A DNA stretch of 64,000 nucleotides from Berberis thunbergii (lineage: Eukaryota; Streptophyta; Magnoliopsida; Ranunculales; Berberidaceae). The translations under genes were made by a program, and so were the position numbers. Positions 11,047 through 22,059 of this stretch are shown here, piece after piece. The notes beneath the pieces were generated by a model. The model had not been told where the DNA came from, did no database searches, and saw nothing but the letters and a program-made list of their open reading frames with translations. The stretch spans positions 1-64,000 of the forward strand of contig QNQO01005892.1 of assembly GCA_003290165.1 (NCBI GenBank), read 5' to 3'. Positions within the stretch are counted from its first letter, which is position 1, and every line of letters starts with the position of its first letter.

Positions 11047-11443
11047 GAAATTCTAAATGTCGAGGAAGTGGGCGAGGAAACGAGTGAGGGGAGGGAGGTG
11101 GCAGGGTGGAAACCGTTCACCCCCTCGAGATGCATGACATCAATTTTTGTGTGCGCATCTGAAAGGAGATTAACGATCCCCACCCGCCACCTCCCCCTCG
11201 CTCGTTCTTCGCCATGTAGAATTGCTCTTTTTTCTTTGTGGAAGAGAAAAAAAAAGAGTGATTCTATGTGTCGAGGGAAAGGGCGAGGAAACCAGCGAGG
11301 AAAAGGAGGTGGCGGGGGTGAACCGTTCACTCCCCTCGAGATGCGCGCGCCAAAAACATCTCGAGGGGGGTGAACGGTTCACCCCCCGCCACCTCCTTTT
11401 CCTTGCTGGTTTCCTCGCTCTTTCCCTCGACATTTAGAATTTC
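11047..11443. repeat. foldback (palindromic) element with nested hairpins
   Basis: The outer ends are inverted copies: AAATTCTAAATGTCGAGG at 11047 and CCTCGACATTTAGAATTT ending at 11443. Inside are two head-to-head palindromes. The right one (arms about 11268-11345 and 11358-11436, about 90 % matched) encloses a loop of about 12 bases around CGCGCGCC. The left one (about 11052-11140 and 11148-11228) is more decayed. All arms carry GGTGGCGGG and CCGTTCAC(C) blocks next to CTCGAGATG. A transcript would fold into long hairpins. Reading frames across it are by-products of the symmetry. Confidence 0.75.
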
Positions 11444-14394
11444 CCAAAAAAAACAAGGATGGGGTTTTGGGTTGATCTTTATTCTTTACAAATCTAGAGG
11501 GCACAGTAGAATTTTCCATCTTGAGGTATTTAAGGGAGGATTGTTTTGTTATTTATTTTTATTGAGGAAAACGATGCGAGTCGCATGTGATCCTTATTGA
11601 AAGGCAATTTGGGGTTTATAAAAGTATAGATGTTTTTCACTTGTCAACATTCTTGACTTAACAGTCAATGCTCAATTTAGGTGTTTGGCTTAATTTCAAG
11701 AACTAATGGCACATAAGAAGGAATACACATGAATTAATGGGGTCAAAAGGTAAATAAAAATCATTAATTTATGAATGGACTCGAGCTCAAATATTGTTTC
11801 TTTCTTTTGGGTTTAATTGAATAAATTCAAAAATATAATGGGAAAGTTTTAAAAATAGAAACAACCCTAACAAAAAAAAGCATAATAGGAAAACATGATC
11901 TTTTAATGCTTCCTTTCAAGTCCCACGTTCTCGACGCCTCCCTAGCTTAGAAAAGGAAAGAGAAGAACAACAAGAAGGAGAATCCAACAAAGAGGGGTAG
12001 GTAACCGAGAAGGGATAAAATTATCGTTCAACACAACAAATAAACGAGTTTTTTCATTCTCTTTTATGTTTTGTTTAGATTCGTCCTTTGATTAGGGTTA
12101 GGTTTAATACATAAAATAAACCTAAAACTCCTTGTTAGAAGGAGGTTTTCATTACATACTTCATAGGCACTAGTTTGGACTAAAGAGGAGAGCTAAACTA
12201 GGCTTTTTTTTTGCAATTGTGTATACCAAACAACCTTGCATAGTCTTACGATTTCCCTTGATTCAAGACCTTTCCGTCGTAAGATTGAGTTCCAATTAAA
12301 TTTGTAGTTAGAAGACTAATGGAAGTTCAACATTAGGTTTAATACATAAAATAAGCCTAGAAATCCATGTTAGAAGGCGGTTTTCATTGCATACTTTATA
12401 GGAACTAGTTTGGACTAAGAGAAGAATTAAACTAGGTTTTATGCAGTCTCATAATACCAAACAACCATGCACTGTCCTATGATTTCCCTTGATTAAGAAC
12501 TTTCCAGATGTCAGATTGAGTTCCAATTAAATCCATAGTTAGAAGACCCATGGAACTCAACATATATAAAACCCAGGGTGATCCGACGACCTGAATTCCC
12601 TCAAGGTAAGGCTGAAGTCATGGACATGTTAGGTTTGTTTTTAAGATCTTGCATAACTTGTTAAAGAGATTTATTTGTTTTTCTTGGCTGGCAACTTGAA
12701 TAAATTTTAGTAAAACTCATGTCATTGTATGGAATCGTTATGAGTTGTTTGATATTTTAATACACGCTTTTTTATGTAATTGTGTAAATGCAGTAATGTA
12801 AGATGATGGGAATTTGAGTATGGGTTCATATAATTTGGCTCTTTATTTCGTTAACGGTGCTATGAAGTAATGATGTGTTTTTTGATGAATTTAATTAGGC
12901 TCGATAATGAGCTATTATTGAAAGTATGGTTTCCCCATACTCATGTGAGTAATGCATTAGGATAGCAATCGTTAGAACTACCACACCTTAATTGATGATG
13001 ACCATCTCCTATAGAAAAATTAAGTAACCTTCGGATTGGGTTTTGCGGAATAAAACATTCATTTCTTAAAGAGAAATTAAGTAACCTTCGGGTTGGGTCT
13101 TGCGGAAACGGATAAGTTCCGAAATGCGTATAATAGGCTTAAGTATTTATCCATCAAAAGTATAATGAGATCTTATGTGCAAATGGAAGCCCAAGAATAG
13201 CTTTTATTGTTGTTATATAGTTAGGGGTATCCAGATATGCATGCCTGTATGTGGTGTTCCCAGTTAGCATAAATGACGGAGAAGTCCCCATTTATATGAG
13301 GAAGCATATAGACATGTATGTTCTGCACAATGGTGGTGCAAATGTGGTAAGATCTAAAAAACTAAATAAACCATTAAAAGAGAAGCTAAATTGACATGTT
13401 TGTCTTAATTGATGAATTCTAACCAATAGGTAACTATGTATAGTATGATTTGTCATAGTCAAGTAAAAGACAAAGTTTTGAACATTTTAAGCAGATTGGA
13501 CTGTCTGCAAGAAACTGGGATTTCAAAACCTTTTGAGTGCTCGAGTTACCTAGTTTGATAGCTTCAGTACATTTTTTTTATTCTTTGACTTTTCCCACAT
13601 TCTGATTGGTTTGGTCAGAAACTAGAAAATTCTGACGCATTGAGAAATTGGAAAATTACATTTATTTGTTTTTAACCATTTCGTGTAAAATGAAAATTCT
13701 ACTAACATTTCTGTAAATTAGACTTGCCATGGTCAACCTCTACAAGGTAATTAGAGGTAAGATAAATCTTTACTTTAAGTATGATTAGAGGAACTTATTG
13801 GCATGAAAACAAGATCTTTCAAACTGAATGAGATCTTGTACGAGTTTGATTTGAAAGGTAGCTTTTTTTTGCGTATTGATATGTTGATATTGGGGAGGGT
13901 TGCGATTTATATCTCATATTTGATTTGATCAACTCAATCAATAGCGGGTAGGAAAAAAGAAAAAGGTATTGTTAAAGGCAAACCCATATGATTATCGCAT
14001 ACTCTAGATTAGGGCGAGCCCCAAAAGAGGTACTCTAATGCAAGACCCTTGTCAAAGATAATTAAAAGGTTTTGACCAAACAAAATTAAAAAAAAAATTC
14101 CTCCTGAACTCTAATTTCCCAACGACACTTCACCAGTTCCTCCCACCACCACCATTTGCCTTCTCTTCTTTTCATGTCACACTTCTCTATTATTTTTGTT
14201 AGAGTTGTTAAGGAATAAAGTTTTAGACAAAGGTGGAGGTAGTGACCTAGTCAGGTTGGAGTAATCGGAGGTGAGAATGGGTTGTGAGCAGCAAGAAAGA
14301 TGATGTTGGTGGTTAATTGAGAGGTTGTGGTTTGTTGGACTGATTAGGGACTAGAATTTAGAACCATGGGCTGGGTATGGATTGCTTGAGAGTG
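11444..14394. other. decayed LTR-like and AT-rich DNA, no gene recognised
   Basis: No coding region is supported. A promoter-like CATATATAAAACCCAGG occurs near 12560. Around 13715-13760 the motif GACTTGCCATGGTCAACCTC followed by TACAAGGTAA resembles 3903-3935 in the decayed Ty3 LTR, so part of this block is probably another old LTR of that group. A second small duplication (AAGTAACCTTCGG(A/G)TTGGGT, about 13022 and 13081) lies inside. Edges cannot be placed. Confidence 0.35.
12099..12563. repeat. tandem duplication of a 230-235 bp unit
   Basis: Unit 1 (12099-12333) and unit 2 (12334-12563) both begin TAGGTTTAATACATAAAATA and end (A/C)TGGAA(G/-)(T/C)TCAACAT, with the same internal order (GTTAGAAGG, TTTGGACTAA, ACCAAACAACC, GATTTCCCTTGATT). 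They differ by scattered substitutions and short indels. The copies abut exactly, pointing to one duplication event within the LTR-like block. Confidence 0.8.
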
Positions 14395-15095
14395 TTTCAC
14401 ATCTTATCTCGTGATCCCGATCCCGTCTCGGTCCCATCCCATTTTTTTGGGTCCTTTTGGGATTGATCAAACCCATCCCAGCCCCGTCTCTTCCCGATCT
14501 AAAGTGAGATGTGATCGGGATGAAGATTTTCAATCCCGCCCATCTCGTCCCGTCTCGAACATATTTTATTTAATATTTATTACTGTTAATTTTAATCAAA
14601 CTACTCTTCTAAAGGAAAGTTTAGGATGTGTTTAAATTAAATCAAAGTATATATTGTTTGAAAACTTACTTGCTTGATTTGGTGCTCATTGTTTAGATAG
14701 AAACGTTAGTTTGAATATTTTAGGTAAAATAGAACCCATGAAAAATTTATGTTTTTTCAGATTTTAGATTGGTTATACGACAATTATTCTTGTATCACAT
14801 AGAAGACGCTTAACATAAAACCTGTAAGTTCATTGGACCATAAATTTTATATGACATTTAATATTGTTATGATGAAAGTTATAGGTACATAAATTAGGCA
14901 TTATTTGTGTGTGAGCAATGTGAAATGAATTTTTTTTGTATTCTTTATTGGATGACTATTTAGTACATGCTTATCTCGTCCCATCTTGAACCTGTTTGGG
15001 ATGGGACAAGGTCTGGATGAAGTCTAGCCCGACCGTCTTGATCCTGAACGGGATAGGATAGCGATGGATCCATTTTGTCCCGTGCCACTCTAATT
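14395..15095. other. possible hAT/MITE-like element with GC-rich inverted ends
   Basis: The left end (CCCGATCCCGTCTCGGTCCC and neighbours, about 14416-14570) and the right end (ACGGGATAGGATAGCGATGG, GATGGGACAAGG) are loosely complementary, with many repeats of (A/G)TCCCGTCTCG and its complement. The middle is AT-rich. Terminal bases GAGTG…CACTC and weakly similar 8-bp flanks are suggestive only. No transposase is present. Confidence 0.3.
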
Positions 15096-15169
15096 TCATG
15101 GCAACATGAATTCGAAATCAAATGTTGTTGCCAATCCATACGGTTTGGTCAAGCCTTGGTTTTCAACGT

Positions 15170-15520
15170 TACACGGTTGGTGTAGTTGTGAAATTGGAAT
15201 TCTAGCGGTGTGAGCTAACCACATGAACTGGCAACAATTTTAAAAAAAAAAAAAAAAACTTGCTTTTGAGAAAACTTCTTCTAGCCACACAGTAGTTGTC
15301 TCAAATCCTAGTGTTCTCGAATACATGGTTGGCCTACTTGTGATATTGGAACTTTTACTATTCGAGACAACCATGAGAATTGCCAACAATTTCTCAAGTC
15401 ACGTGCAAAGCTTGAAGGTTGGCCCAAACCGTGCTTTTTCAAATTTACATGGTTTAAGCAACCATGAAATTGAAATTTTTACACTCTGGGCTAACCATGT
15501 GAACTAGTTACGACTTTCAA
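15170..15520. repeat. degenerate tandem repeat (about 125-155 bp period, three copies)
   Basis: Three blocks share the order ACATGGTT(G)…GTGA(A/T)ATTGGAA…GAGCTAACCA(C/T)(A/G)TGAACT…CAACAATTT, at about 15170-15245, 15322-15395 and 15447-15515. Homology is clear but loose. No protein family is evident. Confidence 0.5.
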
Positions 15521-15919
15521 AAACTTACTCTCATGCATTCTCGTTGCACCCACACACAGTTAGTTAAAATTGTTGTTTTCACAAATCCACAATTGGCCTA
15601 TTCATGAAGTTGAGAAGTAAATAATGGTATGCCTTAATTCCAAACAGGGTATGCCTTTATTGGTACCCAAATAAAAGGATTTTCGCAAGAAAGGGAAAAC
15701 ATACACGTGTAGGTTCTTTCCTTCAACAAAACTCAAAAGTTGAAATCAAGATTTTAAAAGAAACTGACATGAGTAATGAAACCAATTCTATAATGTTCCA
15801 AAAAAGAAAATACATAAAAACAGGTTTAGTTGCATCCCGGTGTGCTTACGAAACTAAAAAAAAATGTATTAGTTATGTTAATTAGGTGAATGGTTAAATT
15901 GATAAAACAAAGCATATGT

Positions 15920-16230
15920 TAGTAACACTACTAGTATGTATCTGTCCCAAACATCATCATCAGTTGTAACACACTAGGTTGCCGAGTCAAATCTGAAGCC
16001 ACTTTGCTTGAAATTAAACCTCCTTCACAGACAATTAAACTTTTTTCTAGCTCGAATATTTTCATGTGTAGGCAACTTTTCAGTCTTCTTGTTGATCTCA
16101 TTCACAACACGACCTAGTGCATCCGACTTTCACCCATTGTTAGACTTCTTTGCACCTTTTATTGCTTCTTCACACAATGCATGTATTATAACATCAACTT
16201 TAAAAACATTCCAATGAAATTATTTTGTAG
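15920..16230 (-). pseudogene. Myb/SANT-like DNA-binding protein (PIF/Harbinger ORF1)
   Basis: The minus-strand translation gives IIHALCEEAIKGAKKSNNG, DALGRVVNEINKKTE and IRARKKFNCL. After an in-frame stop it continues with SGFRFDSAT and TTDDDVWDRYI. The last blocks match the SGF(G/R)WD…V(T)A(D/P)(D)xVW(D/E)xY(L/I) signature of the Myb_DNA-bind_3 family. In PIF/Harbinger elements this protein cooperates with the transposase in DNA binding and nuclear import. At least two stops break it. It lies downstream of, and in the same direction as, the transposase. Confidence 0.6.
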
Positions 16231-16544
16231 TGGAGTTTTCCCTATAAGATGATATCCTAAGCAATCTACTACACGATACTTGAAGAACATAGATAGATTA
16301 AAGTATGTTTAACAAACAACAAGAAAAAAAATTTATTTTCAAATTAGTAATGAAAAACTTAACTAATATGGAGTTAAATCTAGTCTTCATTTGAATAAAA
16401 TATCTAAAACACACACAGATAGAGTTTCATAAAATAAACACTACTAGTTAAACTTGTTTACACAAGAACAAACCAAAATATAATACGAAGAGATCCATAC
16501 AAACCCATAAGCCAACCTAAAGTTGCAATGATATAAACAATATA

Positions 16545-17735
16545 ACTAATGATTATTTCTATTCGAGTCCATCTCAAGTGTCATCCTATCTCTTGTTGGT
16601 ATCCATGTAGTTGAGGAAACAATAACAATGTCATCATCATTTTCATTGCTATCGTCAAAGTCATCTCCCTCACACACATCATTAGGATTTTCATCCGGCA
16701 AGAAGTTGTGAAAGGTACAAGATGCAATAACTAATTTTTGCTTGTGTTAGCACTCTATGGAATGGAGTATTCCTAAGGTGTGCAAATATTTTTTCAACAA
16801 CCCAATGGTCCTTTCAACGACTGTACGTAATGATGAATGTCGAAAATTCAATAATTCCCTTAGGGTTTCAGGTTGGTGATTACCATTATCATGAAGATGG
16901 TATCGTGTCCCATGATATGTGTAAGGATCCAAGGAACTAACAGAAAATCAGCATCGACGAGATAATATTGCCTAATTTCAAATTAAACTTCATGTTATAT
17001 TGCATTGGTTAATAAAAACTAACTTTAATAATCAATCAAAGTAACTTACACTGTTTGAAGTACTTAACCTATGTCCCACTCGAGTCACTGCATCCCTCAA
17101 GACATTTCCCAATCAGCAAGCACATAAGTGAATTTCATATCAATGTGTAGGCAACTTACACATTTTGACTAATTGTGTTTTTTATTGCAGTATCTAGCAT
17201 GCTCCACCTCTGGAACATATGCTTTAATATGTGTACCATCAGTAGCACCAACAACATCATACGGATCATATATACCTTATTAGCATCAATCATATGAAGA
17301 ACAAATTAACACTAGTAAATCTAACCGAAAAGAGGAAAGTTAACCTTAAAATTAGTGTGCCAACTCAGGACGTTGCCACCATCTCGGGACAATTAGCATT
17401 CGTAGTTTACTTTACATCATCTTTATAAAACATAAGTATTGATTACAATACTCTATGAAAATATGCATGTATTGTTTGACCTGACGGGAATAAATCAAAT
17501 TTTGTTTTCCAATTACTTAGGTCATGACCAATAGCGTTGAAGAATATGAATACTTGTTCTTCAACCATGCTATCAACCAGCCCATAACCCTTCAATCCAT
17601 TATAAATTCATTGAAACATATTTTTGTTCATTCGTAGTTGTTCATGATAGTAAATATCACTCTCCAAATACACATGTCTTCGAACAGCTTCTCTTTCCCG
17701 ATTTCTAGTTATAGTAGGAGCCCTCCAAGATAATG
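16545..17735 (-). pseudogene. PIF/Harbinger transposase (DDE_Tnp_4 type), decayed
   Basis: Reading minus strand from 17735: RMNKNMF, GLVDSMVEEQVFIFFNAIGH and FPSGQTIHACFHRVL give the N-terminal helical region. DVVGATDGTHIKAYVPEVEH (about 17260-17200) holds the first catalytic Asp. LRDAVTR follows near 17090. Then comes GTRYHLHDNGNH…LRELLNFRHSSLRTVVERTI, with the third catalytic Glu in VER (16910-16800). The tail CTFHNFLPDENPND ends about 16550. Active enzymes cut and insert the element at TTA/TAA sites. Intron-like gaps and stops between blocks mean this copy is broken, though block order and spacing are preserved over about 1.2 kb. Confidence 0.75.
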
Positions 17736-18332
17736 TTTTTTATAAAGTAGAATAACCGTAATGATTTATGCGATTATCATTACCATTGCCGCAGTTGCTC
17801 ATCATTTGTGTTCTTTTATGCTCTTTATTATACACCTTTATTAAAAAAAATTTATTTTTTCTTCATTAAAATTATAATTGGCGAATAATATCACTCATAA
17901 TTGAAAAGGCCATCAAATCCAAAAAAAAAAAAAAAAAAGCCTAATACTATGAATCTAAACATGATATTACATAATAATTGATCCAAAGTCTATTCTTGAC
18001 ATCTACTTACTAAATAAGAAAACTAGGTACTTTGTATATACTAAACTATTAAGAGACTTGTTTTCTATGTTTATTCAGATAAGATGTTATTTGTTGATTT
18101 GCAAATACATAGCTTCATATGCTCGTCAAAATATGTGATGTGTGGAAAACCAAAAACTATTGACAGCACCTCAAACCAATTTTAACCAACATAAATGGAA
18201 GCCCTTACCAAAATGAGAACACCTTCCTAAACCATTTTCTATCTGTAAAACCCATTCCTGTAAACATCACAAAAACCCGATTTCACTCAACATAATCACA
18301 CACATGACACAAAATAATTCCTACCAACTTTC

Positions 18333-19007
18333 TGATACACCAAAATGGTCCCAACTCTGCGTTGTACACGTGTCATGATGATCTCGAAGAATAACAAGTC
18401 CTAGCGTCAGCCCAACATTGATTCGGCCCAAGCAATTTTAAGCCCACCCAATGCAGTCTGTCAAACGGTCCTAGATTCTTACAGCCTGCAAAGCCTATGT
18501 GTCTCACAGCTATCCTCAATACCAGTATGCCCTACCAAGGCAAGTATTTTGAGGATCAGCTTTGGACGGGCAATTACAACATCACTTTGCTTCCAACTAG
18601 GAAGTAAATTCCAGAGTATATATCACATGTACCTATAGACTACTCTCGGAACGGAAACTATCTCCCGTGTATCTAGGAGCACAAGGCTAACAGAGAAACC
18701 TCCCTCCACAGCACGACTCCTATATATAGAAGGATCTCCGCGAAGGTCATCTTCCCTAAACTATGCCATCAATGGCCTGGTCGAACTAGGATTCCAGTAC
18801 TATAAATAAGACATGAGGTTGGTAAGCTAAGGTACACTACAAATTCCCTGTTTACAACATTAAACCTTTCTCAGATCCCTGTCTAACTTTAGCATCGGAA
18901 TGCCATCGACCACTATAATGGTGGTCCGTGGCTCACATGCGTTCCTTGTGCAGGTTAGCATGTTTGCAGGTCAAGGTCAAAGCAGAGAGCGAAAAATGAC
19001 TGCATCA
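18333..19007 (+). repeat. 5' LTR of Tat-like copy A with primer-binding site
   Basis: The LTR starts TGATACACCAAAATGGTCCC and ends ATGACTGCATCA (675 bp). A TATA box lies in ACTATAAATAAGACATGAGG near 18801. The primer site TGGCGCCATATGTGGGA is at 19011-19027, directly inside. The LTR aligns with those at 7480-8172 (complement), 40469-41151 and 62303-62974 (complement). Confidence 0.75.
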
Positions 19008-19201
19008 ATTTGGCGCCATATGTGGGAACGACAAAGTTCCTAACCTTTTACTAGCATCATCTCTCATCAGAATACTAAGAGATAGTGACCAAAAGATTAC
19101 GCAACAATGGAGAACAAGGGGACACGTTAAATGCCCAGACTAGAGTTATACCACAGCTCACAGCGGTGTCGGCGACACACGAGCAGTAGACTCACACCTT
19201 T

Positions 19202-20456
19202 GTGCCAACAACAACAATGAAAAACCCTAGGATAGATTTGTTGTCATCTCAAATACAACAAATCACTAAAGCAGTGGAAGCTCTCGTACAACAGAACCCT
19301 TCACCTGCCAATGGAGATCAAGAACAACACATGTCTCCATCTTCGAATGACAACAAAAAGCAAACACAGGAGAGTCAAGCCCCTCTTAGTTCTCATTGGA
19401 CTAGGAGAGGCGACGCAACTAATGCGGAAATGACTCTCAGGGCAGAAAGGCTCGACCATCAGAACCCCCTCCATGGAGGGGCGAACGACCCATACGTGTT
19501 GTATCGTCTATCTGTTCCACCGTTCGTGGACCATATCATGAACGAGGCTCCTCCAAAGAAATTCATGCCTCCAAAGCTCGACTTCTACAATGGGACCACC
19601 GACCCATTCGACCACCTGCGCCATTACCTGCATGTAATGGCACTCAAAGAAGGATATGTGTCGGTGATGTATAGAACTTCCCCTACCAGTCTGAAGATGT
19701 CAACACTAACATGGTCCCACAGCCTCCCGTCAAGATCGATCGACCATTCAAGAAGTTGGCAAAGGAGTTCTTGACGCGTTTTGTCGAAAGTCAGTGTCTC
19801 CAAAAATGCTCACACTACATACTCTCTTTGAAACAGAGATCCAATGAGACACTCAGAGAGTATGTCATGCGCTTTAACGACAAGCTGACACTCATTGACG
19901 GTTGCAGCGACGAGACAGCCGTGACTACTTTTACCGCGGGCCTAAAGGAGGGAAAACTTTATGAATGCCTCACCTAGGAACCCTTTTTAGATATGACGGA
20001 GCTCCTTAAGAGTGCTCATATGTACATCACCTTAGAAGAGTTCAAGGACTGTGAAGAGAGAAACAGAAGGTGAGAAGAAGCCCTCTGATCCTAAGGATAG
20101 TAAGGAGGCGTGAGGATGAAGAAAGGAGCAAGCGAAATCTCATCAACAACAGATCAGACCCTGGCCGGGCCAGACCAGAGAAAGCTTCCAACTACGTTGG
20201 ATCCAGATCCTCGACCCCCTAAATTCTAGCCTATTGGATGTCCTAAATTCCAAGAAAAACTAGAAAGATCTGAAGTGTCCCTTGAAACAGCATAGAGACC
20301 CTTCCAAACGTGACAACAACGAGTACTGTTCATACCATAAGGAGGGTGGCCATGACACCAACAACTGCAAGAGTATAAGGTACAAGAACGAGTTATGGAT
20401 CTACAGGGGCAAGCTAAAAGAGTTCCTGGGCTTTGAAAAGCAACCAAAATGACCCA
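19202..20456 (+). pseudogene. gag of Tat-like copy A, frameshifted
   Basis: The first frame (19202-19774) holds NPRIDLLSSQIQQITKAVEA, YNGTTDPFDHLRHYLHVMAL and TLTWSHSL. A frame change near 19730 leads into 19711-19977 with KKLAKEFLTRFVESQCL, REYVMRFND and TTFTAGLKEGKLYE. Beyond a TAG at 19975 the homology continues to a histidine-rich zinc-knuckle-like NEYCSYHKEGGHDTNNCKSI (about 20325-20385), spacing C-x2-H-x4-H-x4-C. This is the capsid/nucleocapsid region of a Ty3 element of the Tat group. It matches copy C block for block. Several stops and shifts make it inactive. Confidence 0.75.
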
Positions 20457-20689
20457 GGGACTGGGGGAAGTCGGTTAAGGAAATCAATAAGGAGACTTCG
20501 GGCATAATCTATGTCCTTTACGGAGTTGGACCAGATGAAGTCCAATCAAACAAGTCCCGCAAGCAGACTCTACTGGAGATGCGAACACAGCTCGCAGATG
20601 AGGACAAACACATTTACTACTCAAGGGTACAAAACCCCATTCCCACCTTAACCTTTACAGATAAGGACCTCGAAGGAGACTAAACACCG

Positions 20690-21034
20690 CATAATGATGC
20701 TCTCGTCATATCGGTCTCCATTGCAAGGTGGGAAGTGAAGAGAGCTCTGGTAGATACGGAAAGCTCACTCAACGTCATTTTTTACAGCGCATTCTGCAAT
20801 ATGGACCTCAATGAGGAAAACCCGACGTCCTCAAACTACCCGCTAATTGGATTCAGTGGAAAGAAATGCTACCCGATCGGGAAGATAAGTATAGCAGTGG
20901 TGCTAGGAGAGCCACAACTAAGAAAAGTCCTATTCCCGGACTTCATGGTGGTAGACGTGTCGTCTACCTACAACCTTATCTTGGGAAGACCATGGCTCCA
21001 CCAGATAGAAGCAGTAGTTTTCACCCTTTACTAG
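20690..21034 (+). pseudogene. retropepsin-like protease remnant of copy A
   Basis: The translation contains ALVDTESSLNVIFYSAFCNM, PLIGFSGKK, FMVVDVSSTYNLILGRPWLH and QIEAVV. The layout is that of a retroviral-type protease: catalytic motif, flap region, then ILGRPWL near the C terminus. The catalytic DTG reads DTE, which should abolish activity. An in-frame stop lies just upstream (20682), so it is not continuous with gag. No polymerase follows. Confidence 0.65.
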
Positions 21035-22049
21035 TTCGTTAAGTACACTACTAACCACTTTGAAGGAACGATACATGAGGACCAGCCTATGGCACGAGGC
21101 TGGCATTATGCTACACTGAAGCTAATAAAATATTCCCATATCCAACTAGATCCCACAACACAATCTTAACTAGAGCCAAACCCAGTGACCGTGGACGCAT
21201 CACTCTACTTACACGAGATCCAAACAAAGTTGGCTCATTTCATAAAAGGGAACAATCAAGCGGTACAGGAGCAATCCGCTCTTCAACCCAGCAGGACGGA
21301 GAGGTCAATGCAGTTGATGTACAATCCTCGACATTCCATCAGCACAAAAATTAACTCCCACACAAGGTTTACTCTTCAGTGACCTTAGAGACATAAGCGA
21401 AGCCTGGCAAGTCGCTGAAAGTATCAACGATCCAGCAAGGGCCATGCGAATTCACTTCAGAGCCAGATCGACTTATCTCCGCCAACAGTTAGTCTATTTT
21501 GGTTGTTTATTTTCCTTTCCATAGTCAATGCAGAGTTTTAATTCTTATAAGCTTATGTGATTTGCAATCATTTAAGAAGTAAAAAAGAATTATGCAAACA
21601 CGCTCTATTGATTACTAGAAAGATGTAACAACGAGTGCCCTGAGGTGGATACAAAATACTACATACTACAAGCATTTGAATCCGATGTGACATAAAGTAA
21701 AGACTCGATTAAATAGTCTGAATCCGAAAGCGAGCAAAGGTACCCAAAGTAGGCTCCGCGAACTCTCCGATGAATGTTATCTGTGAAGCAATGGTGGGAC
21801 GAAAGACTGGCATGTGCAAGAGCATGATGAAATAACACGTCCAATTCAAAGCCCCTGCGGACACAATCCTCAAATATGGTCTGAGGTAGTACAAAATCGG
21901 CAACCGGGGGACCCCGCAAAAAGCTACGGCCAACTCACTCACTCGATCCAGTTGACTAGATGAACTTGGGACAAGTATCAGGTTGAAACAGATCAAGTGC
22001 ACCCTCCCGCTGAAGGTATGAAAGGGACATCCAGAAGTCAATGGCCCAA
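21035..22049. other. non-coding interior of Tat-like copy A
   Basis: The stretch shares GCTTATGTGATTTGCAATCA and the following AGAAAGATGTAACAAC region with copy C (about 5030-4960, complement). Minus-strand frames at 21659-22041 have no recognisable family but could be decayed 3' parts of the antisense extra ORF. The block ends at the start of the nested LTR element. Confidence 0.4.
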
Positions 22050-22059
22050 GCTAATGGAC

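Larger units (their letters stand above)
15640..18332 (-). mobile_element. PIF/Harbinger transposon, decayed
   Basis: Two minus-strand genes typical of this superfamily lie in tandem: a transposase (17735-16545) and a Myb/SANT-like ORF1 (16230-15920). Together they are the usual two-protein set of PIF/Harbinger elements. A TTCCAAACAGGGTA stretch at about 15639-15652 resembles a superfamily end, but I found no matching inverted end or 3-bp duplication on the right, so the limits are estimates bounded by the Tat LTR at 18333. Confidence 0.6.

Noticed and set aside
10995..11437. Several 70-160 codon frames over the foldback
   Set aside because: They arise from palindromic GC-rich repeats; the same peptides occur in mirrored frames.
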